From Sanderia malayensis (Eukaryota; Cnidaria; Scyphozoa; Semaeostomeae; Pelagiidae): DNA of 64,000 bases. Under the pieces are notes generated by a model, which saw only the letters and a list, made by a program, of their open reading frames with translations, had not been told where the DNA came from and did not search any database. The stretch covers positions 1 to 64,000 of the forward strand of contig RQOL01000486.1 of assembly GCA_013076295.1 (NCBI GenBank), written 5' to 3'. Below, piece after piece: positions 1 to 9,939 of the stretch. The position numbers and the translations under genes were made by a program. Within the stretch, counting starts at the first letter, position 1; every line of letters begins with the position of its first letter.

Positions 1-205
1 TTGTAGGGTATGTATTGTAGGGTATGTATTGTAGGGTATGTATTGTAGGTATGTATGTAGGGTATGTATTGTAGGGTATGTATTGTAGGGTATGTATGTA
101 GGTATGTATTGTAGGCTATGTATTGTAGGGTATGTATCGTAGGGTATGTATTGTAGGGTATGTATTGTAGGGTATGTATTGTAGGGTATGTATTGTAGTG
201 TATGG
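1..205. repeat. 14-bp minisatellite TTGTAGGGTATGTA
   Basis: About fourteen tandem copies of TTGTAGGGTATGTA, some shortened by one to four bases, run from the window edge to about 205. The polymerase reading frame begins directly after the last copy, so the array either invaded the 5' end of that gene or marks a breakpoint. The unit contains GTAGGG but not the animal telomere repeat TTAGGG. The array may extend left of the window. Confidence 0.95.
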
Positions 206-3200
206 TTGTATGGTTTTTGTTGCAAAATAAAGAGACAGAAGCATTCCGATATTTTTATGTTTCGGACTATAATTTAATGAATAGAAGAGATGATGAGGAT
301 TCGGATATAAACAGTAGTAATATTCAATATAATGACTTTCTGGTTCGTTCAAAACAAGATATGAAGAGGGTTGTTCATCGCTTGACATCCGTTCCTTTCA
401 TTGATATTATTAAAAATAATTTCAAAGATTCTACATGGGGATTGGTTAGAGCAACAAATATGCATGTATCGGTAATAAATATTGGACATGATGAATTTAC
501 TATCGGGAAAGCAAGTGATTCGGTAGATGAATTGCCAGAATGCATTACCAAGTCAAGAGCAATCAATATTCACCAAGTAGCTATTCACAAACACAAATCT
601 GAAGCAAATTTGGCGTGTTTTTTTATTGCATTACGCACACGACTACTAGACTATAATAAAGATGAAGAGGATGTAATGAGTGTAGAGGCATGATAAAGAA
701 ATACTGTGATTTTGCTGGTATCCAACATTTTTTGGGTTTAACCTACAGCATGTTGTTCATATGGAATATATGTACGGAATCAAGATTTCAATTTTCAGAC
801 CTGTGTTTCAATACTATGATGAAAAGAAAACAGAAATTAAAGGATTGAAAGGAGTAGAGAAAATTTACAATTCACGTTTAAAGTACAAAACAAATATCAA
901 ACTTGATTTGCTCTATTATAAAGAACATATTTGTACAATTCGAAGTTTGAAAGCATTTGTAAATAAATTCGTTTGTGAAGAATGTGCTCAAGTTTATGTT
1001 CATCTTCCGTCGTTAATTCGTCATCAAAAGTCTTGTGCGTTAGAGAAAATAACTCGTCATCAATTCAAAGACGGGTTAATTGAAAGACACCGACCTCTGG
1101 TACAAAAGATTGCAACAGCATTCAATCTACAGTGGGATAATGAATTTGTCAATGAGAAGGATAAGAATGAATATTATTTTAATCAGGATATTGCTGTCTT
1201 TGACTTTGAAAGTTTAAATGTAAAGAAATCCGTTTCAGAAAGTGATTTATTTTATGGGAAAGAATATGTGTTTTTGGACGATGGATTAATTGATGGAGAA
1301 TTTTTCGATGAGGACAATATTGAACAATACATGTGCTATAATGATAAAGGAGATAGAGTCTTACAAAAAGATTTTGTGCGAGAGATACTTGATGAGGAAG
1401 GAGAAAAACAAGATTTTTTTAGAGTACAGGTTCCTGTAACGTATGCAATAGCCACCAGCTTCGAGCATGAACTTAAAGATGTTCCAGGAGAAATCATAGA
1501 TGATCAAACACTCTTGCATGTGCCGACGAACCAAATGCGCTAATTGAAATATTTGTCTCCCATGTAATCACTTTAGCAAAGCAAAAATGTGTTCGAGCTT
1601 TTGCTAAATACTGTTCATTGTTTGAAAGAATACGTGATTTTTTTTGGGAGAAACAGATATTGCTCATCTATGAGAAAGCTAAATTTTATCATTTCTCAGA
1701 AATTAGCGGGTTCGCGGATGAAAAATACGAAAAATTGGAACGGGATATGCAAGGATGTTTGACAAAAGAACAGATAGATAATATCAAAATACAAAAAGAA
1801 CAGGAAGCAATCGACAATGTAGAAGCTCGAAGGAACAGAATAGAAATGCTGACCATTTACAATGAACCAAGACGATTATACTTGGAACTGTTCGTCAGTG
1901 CCAAACATTGCCTGTATTCGGATTTAATTCATCCGGTCACGATATACCTCTGATCGCAAAATATTTATTCCCATTGATGTTAAAGGAAAACGTACATATT
2001 GATGTTATAAAACAAGGGAGTAAATATAAGGCTGTATCCTTTACTGCGAAAAACGTAAAGGAATTTCCAAGCTGGCGGTTAAATTTTTGAGACACCAGTG
2101 CATTCCTTGCACCGTCCTATAATTTGGACATGTTTATAAAAGCCTTTGCCAAAGTTGAACAGGAAAAATCTTTTTTCCCCTATGAATTCCTGGATTCATT
2201 CGAACGATTGAATGACAAGCAATTACCACCATACGAATCATTTATATCGAGTTTGAAATGTCACCAAAATACCTTGCATGTTCAATATGAAAGATTTACA
2301 GAGGTAATGAAGGGAATTAAAGCACAGGCTAAAAACGATAAAACAGATGATGAAATCCAACAAGAAGCATTACAAATTTTAAAATGGAAAAAGCCACCTC
2401 TAACAGGCAGAGAGAATTATACATTATTGGAAAAACGATGGGAAGAAAGTAATTGGACATGTGTTCGAGATTTTCTAAAATGGTATAATACAATGGATGT
2501 ACAACCCTATTTAAAAGCAAGTGAAATGTATGCTGCTGAATTTTTTACTTATGGCATTGATTTCACAATGGATGGCGTTAGTCTCCCGTCATTAGCAAGT
2601 AAAATATTGTATTCATCAAACAAGAAAGAAAAGACTATTACACGTTGGCAATAAAGAGATTAATAATTTTACAATAAACACATCGTCGGAGGTCCTTCAA
2701 TTATTTTCGCACGAAGTGTTGAAGGACGAGTTCAAGGGTTTGATGCTGGTGCGTTATATCTTTATTGCTTAGGCAAAAAATGCCTGTCAGTGAACCAGTG
2801 GTTTGGCATGAATCTCCATTAAATTCTCCCTTATCAACTCGCAAACTGATCCGCACTGAAATGTTCAAGAAAGGTAGCAATAAATCCAAGGTGGCTAGTG
2901 AATATCTCGATTGGATTGATTATAAAATTAATAAGAACCGGGACGAATATAACTTTGTACACCGAGAGAAACGATTTATTTTAACTTCACACGAAGAAGA
3001 AAAGTTTTTTTTGCACATCAGTTTACATGAGTAACTTGTTTGCAGATGGGGTGGATGAAGAAGCAAAAGTAGTTTACGAATTTGACGGATGCTACTGGCA
3101 CGCCTGTGATTCATGTCGACAAAACTTCATTACCAACGTATGTTCAAAGAAGTGATTGTCGTTAAATAACACCATTCTTACTTCGGATGATATTCACACA

Positions 3201-4636
3201 TTAGATAAAGCTAAGTCCGATTTTTACCGATATCGAGGCTATACAGTAAAGCGAATGAAAGAGTGCGAGTGGAGAGATAAAGTCCGCAATTCTCCTAAAA
3301 TGCAAGAAGTGATAAATTCCAAAAAAATCAAATATGGAAATAATGTCGAAATCACAGAAGAAGCTCTATTGCACGATATTCTACATGATGAGGTCTTTGG
3401 AGCAATCGAAATTGATATCCATGTTCCAGATCATTTAAAAGAAAAGTTTAAAGAATTCACTCCTATTTTTAAAAATACCGAAGTGGAATTTAAAGATATT
3501 GGAAGAGTATATGCAACAAATTGTGGAGGAACATGGTATCTCCAAACAGCCACGCAAACTCTTAATAGGATCGTATTTTGGCAAACAGATTGGCATTAAT
3601 ACAGCATTATTACGTTGGTATTTGCAACATGGATTAGTTGTGACTCGCATCTATCGCTTTATTCAGTATCGAGGGGAAGAAATTTTAAAACATTTGTCAA
3701 TGATATTTCACAAGACAGAGTGAATGGAGATTCAAACCCGGATACCCAAGTTAAAGCTGAAACATCAAAGCTGGTTGGTAATAGTGCCTTCGGAGTCACT
3801 ATTATTAACAAAAGCAAACAACGATTGGTATCGTATTTAGGGCATAAAGCTTATTTGCCAAAACACGTGAATATTGGGACTATTTTAGATGCGCAAATGT
3901 TGATGGATAATGTTGTCAAAATTCTTACTCCAAAGCAGAAGATTATCGAGAATCATGCGCGATACGTTGGGTGGAATGTGTTTAATTATGCGAAATTACG
4001 CATGTTACAATGCTACTATGATTTCTTTCAAGTCGTGCTACAAAAGGATTCATTTATTTTATGTGAAATGGACACTGACAGTTTGTATATATGTTTCCCA
4101 AATGGTAAAAAATTCGAAGAGAACATTCGTCCTGAATTGAAAGGAACGACAAAATATCGCGAATTGGAAAAAGAATTCTTTGTTACTGACACAAATGCTT
4201 GTCCCTTTGGAAAAAGAACTCCGGGAAAATTCAAGATTGAATTCGAAGGTAGGATAATAATAATAATAATAATAAAACCGACTTCTATTTGCTAATGACA
4301 TTCATTTTCCAATTTTTCATATTCAATTATTATTACTTTATAGGAACGAAAATGATTGGATTAAACAGTAAAACCTATGTGGTAGAAAATAAAGACAATC
4401 ACTTGTATAAATTCTCCATGAAAGGAATTCAAAAAGGACAATTTCAGCAGAATCCAATGGGATTGTATGAGCATACTCTGCGAAGCAATGAAAATTATAT
4501 GGCGACAAATAGAGGTCTCAAACGTAAATTTGCAACTGTCTGTCAATACGAACAGGAAAAAAGGGCATTGACTTCGTTTTATTGTAAACGAAAAGTGCTA
4601 GAGGATGGAATTAGTACGATTCCGTTGGACATATGA
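202..4636 (+). pseudogene. PolB: Protein-primed family B DNA polymerase of a Maverick (broken)
   Basis: This gene would replicate the element from a protein primer. In order there are: an N-terminal part (202-690); a C2H2-like finger, CEECAQVYVHLPSLIRHQKSC in outline with C..C and H....C ligands (about 970-1035); exonuclease motif I with FDFES (about 1200); Exo II, GFNSSGHD (about 1915); Exo III, YNTMD (about 2480); polymerase motif A, DAGALYLY (about 2737); a TPR-type segment with EFDGCYW (about 3080); motif B, KLVGNSAFG (about 3768); motif C, DTDSLY (about 4072); and the downstream KRTPGKFKIE motif (about 4215). The reading frame changes at about 690-760, 1520, 1910, 2640-2680, 2760, 3030, 3495 and 3670, and in-frame TGA stops lie at 2088-2090 and 3153-3155. 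One GT-AG intron is also present. All catalytic motifs remain readable. The N terminus may be cut by the minisatellite. Confidence 0.92.
4249..4343 (+). other. Spliceosomal intron in the PolB gene
   Basis: The 95-bp segment starts GTAGGATAATAAT, contains an (AAT)n tract, and ends in a T-rich stretch followed by TTTATAG. Read through, it adds a run of isoleucines and a stop. Removed, it joins the frame upstream (phase 1) exactly to the frame that continues to the gene's stop at 4634-4636. Both flanks match the conserved C-terminal region of Maverick polymerases and the excised part matches nothing. An insertion mimicking an intron is possible, but frame, ends and homology all agree. Confidence 0.75.
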
Positions 4637-4663
4637 GTGACAGGTGATTGACAGGTACGCTGG

Positions 4664-4673
4664 TATATATATT
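4664..4673 (+). promoter_or_regulatory. Candidate TATA box for the gene at 4707
   Basis: TATATATATT lies 43 bases before the ATG at 4707 and just after the PolB stop at 4636. The position suits a promoter for the small downstream gene. An alternative reading is a short intron here, since GTACGC at 4654 and CTCCAG at 4695-4700 could pair. Confidence 0.35.
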
Positions 4674-4706
4674 ACTTCATTATTTCACATTTCTCTCCAG
4701 TTCACA

Positions 4707-5282
4707 ATGAATGCATTAACAGGTGTGTCTTTGCCAGCTCCTTCTGCTGATGTTGATGATGATGAAGTGGAAATATATTATGGGCAAGAAGAAGATGAAG
4801 AACAACTAGTAACGAATGAATCGCTTCTTCTAGCTAAGTTACAACTGATAGAATCAGCATTGAAAGAAAATAGTAATTACTGCGCTCCTTCTCAAGATGT
4901 TCGATTAAAGGTTCCTTTTACTATGGCTTTTGCCGGTCCAGACAAAACACGGGTGTACGAGTGAATCCTCGCACTTTTACATAAATGGCGGAGTATTACC
5001 TCTGATACATCTGGCGAGTTGTTGAAGAATGTTGTTTGGTGTTTCATGCAGAATACAAGTAGACGTACTATAGCACAATTATACAACACTGTTGGAGAAG
5101 ATTGTGCCCATATCAAGACAAACGTCCCCGTAAATCTTAATTTATTTTCAAATACTATAGTAGTTTTCGATAAGTTATTCCAGCATGAACAGGATCAAGG
5201 TGAATTTATTGTTCTTCGAGCTATTACAGAGCCGGAAGAAGTATTATCTGATGACATTATTAACGATTTACAGTTTCTTTAA
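4707..5282 (+). pseudogene. Small acidic Maverick protein of unknown function, one nonsense codon
   Basis: A single frame of about 191 codons runs from the ATG at 4707 to TAA at 5280-5282, interrupted once by TGA at 4962-4964. The frame is the same on both sides, so this is one gene with a nonsense codon (or a sequence error), not two genes. The N-terminal third is very acidic (DVDDDEVEIYYGQEEDEEQ). The remainder looks helical and ends acidic. I recognise no domain. It follows PolB on the same strand after 70 bases and is the last plus-strand gene before the convergent minus-strand block. A DNA-binding or terminal-protein-like role would be guesswork. Confidence 0.6.
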
Positions 5283-5512
5283 CATTCTATTGTTTATTTG
5301 AGGGTATTAATTTATGGGCACGTTACGTATTAGAATGATCGAGGTTGTTCTGTTGGAAGTTCTTCATTATGAATACGAGGCTAAACGTTATTATCTAATG
5401 TGTTAACAAAATGGCCGGCCTAACTAAGTTGAAACTACAATTCAAACAAGACAAGATGAAGACACAAAGAAAGACACGTCAGGATTGGTGTGATTCAATT
5501 TTATTTCCATTA
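5283..5512. other. Convergent intergenic region
   Basis: This is the meeting point of the plus-strand genes (ending 5282) and the minus-strand block (ending 5513). It is AT-rich and I see no convincing gene or repeat. Transcript ends from both strands would be expected here, but I could not assign a clear polyadenylation signal. Confidence 0.5.
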
Positions 5513-6174
5513 CTATATTGCTTTTGGAATAATAGATTTTACACCTTTATAGTTATAATTGTTTTCTACCCAGTCTTTTACAAATTGATCATTAACGTAG
5601 AATTGTGCATAATTACCAAACTTATCTCGTCTGCTAGCATGTGGTCCTTTAGTTATTACTTTTGGAAATGATTCATCTAAATCATACTGTGCTTGCTCTG
5701 GATGTTTACATGTACTTATCACATGCAAAAAATAAATACAATATTCTCCACATACATTTGTATCACGTGCTTGAATCTCTTTGCATACATTATTTATTGT
5801 ATACTTTTGCCGAATTTTTGGAAATAAATGTTGTGCAATAGACATCATATTCATACAAAAGTGTTGAAAGCCAATGCGTGTTTAAATCCATAAGAATCGA
5901 AAAAAAAACAATGACCTGTAACATCAAAATATACAGCTTGCCAATGTCCAGCAGTAGTCCCTGCCGCCGAGTCTTGATCTCTCCTATCGTGCTCTTGTGA
6001 AAATAGTATAAACGACATAGGAAAATCACAATGTAGTACATTTTGAAACCAATCATAAAATAATTTTCTATCGGAGATAAATACATCTACTTCCTTTTCA
6101 GTTAAAATTGCCTTAAAACTCTCCTTTATATCAGGATCCTTTTTACAAATGTTATATATATCTTCTCCATTCAT
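5513..6174 (-). pseudogene. Adenain-like cysteine protease (C5/Ulp1 fold), frameshifted
   Basis: In adenoviruses and Mavericks this enzyme cleaves capsid precursors during virion maturation. The first open piece (6174-5851, 107 codons) carries the catalytic histidine in GHWQA (residue 77) and the acidic residue in FDSYG (residue 93). The second piece (5854-5513) carries the cysteine in VCGEYC (its residue 35), followed by a conserved hydrophobic stretch. The pieces overlap as ATGA in different frames. The second frame stays open upstream of its ATG into the end of the first piece, so one small indel near 5870-5885 splits a single gene of roughly 220 codons. All three catalytic residues survive. 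The ATG at 6174 is the natural start. Confidence 0.85.
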
Positions 6175-6251
6175 GATGATGATTATATGATATGCTCCCC
6201 TGTTATTTGAAAGTGGTTAATTATAAATTGATTTCTGTTCCTTTTTTTTCT

Positions 6252-7361
6252 TTATGGAATATAATCTAATACAACCATTGCATCTTTATTAATTCCCACA
6301 TGGTTGCTGCAATACATCATACCAAATGCAACCAATTTTTTCTTCAGTGTTTTAGGGACTTTCATTTCCATTGTTACTTGTGACTCTTTTACATCCACTA
6401 CTTTAATTTGGTTTTCTATTCTTGTATTTGTTAAATTAAACGCATAAAATGCGTATCGTTGGGTTAACCTTCCCATATCAGCATCAAATTGCAGGCAAGG
6501 AATGTCTAATACCCTATACATCCCACTCAATGATTCGGTGGCATTTGTATACTTCTCAATATACAATTCAGAGTTGTAATTGGTGCGAATTGTCAATTCA
6601 AAATCACTATCATTTTGTTGAGGGAGATGTTGAAAATTGAATGGATTTTTTTGGGTCTTGCCCGCCCAAATTTCATAATCAACAAAGCCTAATATCAACA
6701 CATCTGGCACTGTCCCACGAAATAATTCAACAGTAAATCTCGCCATGTCATCTTGCAAGGTCCACGAGTTGATCAAAAGTCTCTCTATCCAGTAATTTAC
6801 CGTAGGAGACACTTGTAATCGACTTATATATTCCGTATACCGGGGACCTGTGAGAGTTATTGTTTTCAAAAATAACTCCATATGTTGAATATCCCAATCA
6901 AACGAGTCTTTTTCAGCTTCTGGACATAGGACTGCATGTTTTTGATCCACTCGTTGAAAGATTAACTTTAATTGAAAATCTGCATTTGTGTAATGTGTTG
7001 ATTTAAACAAATTCAATTTTGGAGTAAATTCAAACAGTTGGACTTGACTGGTATTAAATAATCTATTTCGTTTTACTCCGATAGGTGCGCCTGTTGCAGC
7101 ATTAACCAATCTCACACTCATTTTTACATAACTTTTACTAAAATCATAAAACATTCCTGTTTGACGAGTGACCGAAAATATAATATCTGAATGACTTCTG
7201 CCTGGTTGATCGTTCATAGGTGTTATTCGGTGATAATTTTGTGATTGAATATCGGTATAAATATATTCTTTCGTATCAAACGCCAACTTTTCATCCACGC
7301 CATCCTCTTCCGCCCCTCTAATAACTTCACTCACTCCTTCTGCTTCATTGTTCGACGCCAT
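6252..7361 (-). CDS. F54H12.2-like Maverick structural protein, capsid candidate
   Basis: This is an intact 369-codon frame starting at the ATG at 7361. Two parts recall the family annotated in many animal genomes as 'uncharacterized protein F54H12.2', which is carried by Mavericks and thought to be a jelly-roll capsid protein. The first is an N-terminal stretch IIFSV..QTGMFYDFSKSYV. The second is the C-terminal half, with GFVDYEIWAGKTQKNPFNFQ followed by YAFYAFNLT. No signal peptide or membrane segment is visible. Relative to my memory of the family, the central part between the first strand block and FEFTPKLNLF looks short, so an internal deletion or a compact variant is possible. It is the best candidate for the major capsid protein here, but that role is inferred. 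Confidence 0.65.
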   Translation of the reverse strand: MASNNEAEGVSEVIRGAEEDGVDEKLAFDTKEYIYTDIQSQNYHRITPMNDQPGRSHSDIIFSVTRQTGMFYDFSKSYVKMSVRLVNAATGAPIGVKRNRLFNTSQVQLFEFTPKLNLFKSTHYTNADFQLKLIFQRVDQKHAVLCPEAEKDSFDWDIQHMELFLKTITLTGPRYTEYISRLQVSPTVNYWIERLLINSWTLQDDMARFTVELFRGTVPDVLILGFVDYEIWAGKTQKNPFNFQHLPQQNDSDFELTIRTNYNSELYIEKYTNATESLSGMYRVLDIPCLQFDADMGRLTQRYAFYAFNLTNTRIENQIKVVDVKESQVTMEMKVPKTLKKKLVAFGMMYCSNHVGINKDAMVVLDYIP

Positions 7362-7397
7362 TCTGCCATATAGTTTCAGTTTATTTAACTCTTAAAA

Positions 7398-7405
7398 TTT
7401 ATATA
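7398..7405 (-). promoter_or_regulatory. Candidate TATA box for the capsid candidate
   Basis: On the minus strand this reads TATATAAA and ends about 37 bases before the ATG at 7361. It sits between the stop of the next gene upstream (7439) and this start. A TATA-rich motif close to the start also precedes two other genes of the element. Confidence 0.4.
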
Positions 7406-7438
7406 GAATCTTTCTCATCTAAATTTCAAAAAAACTAT

Positions 7439-8143
7439 TTAAAATTTATAATTCAATAGATTATTGCGATTTAAAAACTTATGTGCTGTATTGTACATTC
7501 CCTGATAGCGTTTCAGAATTTTACTTATTTTCTTTCTGTGTGATTTCTTTAATTTTTTCTTTGGTTGTTTTAATAATTTATTCACTTTTGAATGAACTTT
7601 TGCAATATTCTGCGTTCTAGGTGATATTTTTACATTTTTTGGTTTTAACGCGTGTTTTACATGCGTTATGGCTTTTGGAAGAGAAATTTGTGTTTTTTTT
7701 TCTTCTGGTGCTGGTTGTTGAATTATTTTATTTAATTCACGCGTTGTTATGTATGGCTTCTTCGGTGGGCGAGATGACTTTGAATGCGAGCGTTTTCTTT
7801 TTTTTCCAACAGTCTCCAACTCATCTATTGCCTTCTTTTTTGCTTGCTTTACTAAATTAGTTAAACCTTTTCTAGCATGTTGAATAGTTTTTTGTTTTGC
7901 TTTTGTTAATAAAGCCTTACCTGCTCCACTTATTATACCTTTTGCTTTTTTCCAAAGTGTTTTTGCTACACTCGATAAAACTCCGCCATTATACCAATCC
8001 AAACCTGACTCGTTTGATGGAAGCGGACCTGTTAAACCAGGGATTTTTGGACGAGAATCAATACCCGGTGATACAATTCCTCCAGAATACATTTTTTTCA
8101 TACAATATTCTTTCTTACAAGATTCAATACAATTTATATTCAT
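7439..8143 (-). CDS. Basic pVI/core-like virion protein with adenain-type cleavage site
   Basis: An intact 234-codon frame from the ATG at 8143. It is very rich in lysine and arginine, with a nuclear-localisation-like KKRKRSHSK cluster around residue 115 and a lysine-rich C terminus. Residues 50-80 form a likely amphipathic helix (WYNGGVLSSVAKTLWKKAKG), as in adenovirus pVI and other membrane-active capsid proteins. ISGAG at 71-75 fits the adenain consensus (M/I/L)XGX-G exactly, and double-glycine sites also occur at 21-22 and 53-54. The protease gene lies 1.3 kb away in the same strand block. A DNA-condensing core role, a pVI-like membrane role, or a precursor carrying both are all possible. 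The fold assignment is inference. Confidence 0.6.
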   Translation of the reverse strand: MNINCIESCKKEYCMKKMYSGGIVSPGIDSRPKIPGLTGPLPSNESGLDWYNGGVLSSVAKTLWKKAKGIISGAGKALLTKAKQKTIQHARKGLTNLVKQAKKKAIDELETVGKKRKRSHSKSSRPPKKPYITTRELNKIIQQPAPEEKKTQISLPKAITHVKHALKPKNVKISPRTQNIAKVHSKVNKLLKQPKKKLKKSHRKKISKILKRYQGMYNTAHKFLNRNNLLNYKF

Positions 8144-8161
8144 TTATTAATGTTTTTTTTC

Positions 8162-8170
8162 TTTTTATAA
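8162..8170 (-). promoter_or_regulatory. Candidate TATA box for the pVI-like gene
   Basis: The minus strand reads TTATAAAAAG at this point, about 20 bases before the ATG at 8143 and directly after the stop of the preceding gene at 8172. The spacing to the ATG is short, so the 5' leader would be very short or the site may not be used. Confidence 0.3.
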
Positions 8171-8171
8171 G

Positions 8172-9429
8172 TTACATTAAACGAAATAATAAGTCTACAT
8201 ATGCTTTTACGACAATTTTTTCACCTTTTGAATCTAATATTGTAAAATGAAAACGACTAATTTGCTGATCTTTTAACTCACAAAATTGTAATGTTTCTGG
8301 TTCATATGATACATAGTCATTTCTAATGTTTGTCGTTAAACGAATACCAGGAATTATATCTAATAATGGAACTAAATCATCTCCTACAAACTGACCGTGC
8401 ACATTATTACTATATATAAAATAATGATTAGCATGTACTACACTATCGTTTTTTGCATGGCACGTCAGTAGCTTTGAGTAGGGATCTCCTGTTTTCATGG
8501 AACAACCTTCTGGTAACCAACTTAATTGATCCACTTTATTTATTTCTTTGGAATTTTCATTAAAACATGCTTGTTCATATCGTTTCCAAATTATTGCTTT
8601 CTTTTCATCCAATGACACATCTAAAACATCAAATCCGACAAAAGGAAGCAGTTGTGATCCAATCGCAATATGAATACAATACGGAGGAATATTGCTGATT
8701 TGAACACGTTCCGTTCTTTCTTTGTAATCCATCTTAATTGACCAGTTTACTGCGAAATTCTGTTTCCACAAATCATCCGGAAAATATGTTGATAACAATT
8801 TTTTCGATTGAACGTCTGGAAACTGTTTAAATGCAAATTTTATAGCATCTGTAAATGAATATTTCATTCCTGTCGATTGTTCTTTGCATGTTTTATATTC
8901 ATTATAATCTCGAATTTCATTCAGGAGATTCTGTATGGTAATTGTTTTTCCTTCTCCGAATCTCATTTGTAAATTTTTTGCTATATCAATTCATTATAGG
9001 TGCCATCGGTTGCGCAAAATTCATTTTGTATTTGGGATACTTTGCAACATCTATATTAGTAACCGCATTGTAGTAATTTTGCACATAACTTGCATCATTT
9101 GCTGCTCTCGTTTCATACATCGCCTCTTCTCGCGTTACATTTGACAACGGATCATTGTTATAACACTTCCATGCTCCAAGATATATTTCCACCATCCAAT
9201 TTTCTAAATTATAATTATCTCCAATTGGGACACGGAGACTTTTCAATTCTTGCTCATCTTTAAAATCGAATATAATTTTTTTTAATGCGACCTGCCATCC
9301 GTCAAAGACATCAATGTCTAACTCATTATTACCACTTTGCACATGCTCATTAAATGTAAGATTTGAATTTTGATTTTCACTATTATAATATCCTTGCAAA
9401 ATAAATCTATTTTCACTTGCAAGAGACAT
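8172..9429 (-). pseudogene. Minor-capsid/penton-like Maverick protein, copy 3, split by one frameshift
   Basis: Two abutting open pieces make one gene. The first (ATG at 9429, stop at 8986) has the N-terminal motif DGWQVALKKIIF. The second (8966-8172) has FIYSNNVHGQFVGDDLVPLL and the terminal motif EPETLQF...FHFTILDSKGEK. This is the layout of a single protein of about 400 residues common in Mavericks. The second frame is open back past its ATG to just after the first piece's stop, so a single indel near 8985-8990 is enough to explain the break. Its combined length (about 415) matches the neighbouring intact 428-residue paralogue. A TTG at 9444 would extend the frame by 5 codons, but the ATG at 9429 is preferred. 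The role as a vertex or minor capsid protein is inferred. Confidence 0.65.
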
Positions 9430-9444
9430 TGTGTTTACTTCCAA

Positions 9445-9939
9445 TCAAATAACCGAATCTATAAATGTACTGGGGTCGTCTGAAAATATAAGCTCTATTG
9501 CAAAACATTTAGGTTCAAATATAATATTATTAGCAATATCTCTTAAATAGATTGTACATTTAATTTCATTGACAAAGTTACATTTTTTAAACTCTAAATG
9601 AGTTGGTTGATATACATATACACTTCTGTCATCACCGAATGTATGAACATAATCACAATGATTAAAATGAATATTCGTTAACATTGACATTAAATTTACT
9701 TCTTGTTTCCCATTAATCAGACAATTAGACCACTCCCACGGAAAATATATTACATTTCGTGAAAGTAAATCTTTGCTTGAAATATCTAATACTTTATTAA
9801 AACAATCTCTCGAAAAATATATTTTTTCCACGGCAACTTTCAATTTCCCGTTATAATTATGTGTAAATATAACCTCATCATTCTTATTGCATAATTTAAT
9901 TTGTTGATTTATTGTTTGAATCAATCGTCGTTCAAACAT
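9445..9939 (-). CDS. Minor-capsid/penton-like Maverick protein, copy 2 (compact)
   Basis: An intact 164-codon frame from the ATG at 9939, which overlaps the upstream gene's TAA by one base (TAATG). It shares two landmarks with its neighbours: an early GKLKVAVEKIYF block, like the DGWQVALKKIIF of the next gene, and a terminal QPTHLEFKKC...CTIYLRDIANN block, like the end of that gene. The large middle section of the neighbours is missing, so this is a compact single-domain paralogue. No signal peptide or membrane segment is seen. The function is unknown. A capsid-vertex, fibre or cement component would fit its position. Confidence 0.55.
   Translation of the reverse strand: MFERRLIQTINQQIKLCNKNDEVIFTHNYNGKLKVAVEKIYFSRDCFNKVLDISSKDLLSRNVIYFPWEWSNCLINGKQEVNLMSMLTNIHFNHCDYVHTFGDDRSVYVYQPTHLEFKKCNFVNEIKCTIYLRDIANNIIFEPKCFAIELIFSDDPSTFIDSVI

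Noticed and set aside
1..205. Telomere repeat
   Set aside because: The unit is TTGTAGGGTATGTA. The canonical animal TTAGGG does not occur.
673..748. Second intron in the polymerase (GTAATGAG to CCTACAG), which would keep the frame
   Set aside because: The would-be intron itself translates, in a shifted frame, to a stretch that fits the expected polymerase N-terminal region, so a frameshift is the better explanation.
2088..4964. Selenocysteine or TGA readthrough as explanation of the three in-frame TGA codons
   Set aside because: The polymerase also carries many frameshifts, so ordinary decay or sequence error is sufficient. No stem-loop evidence was found by eye.
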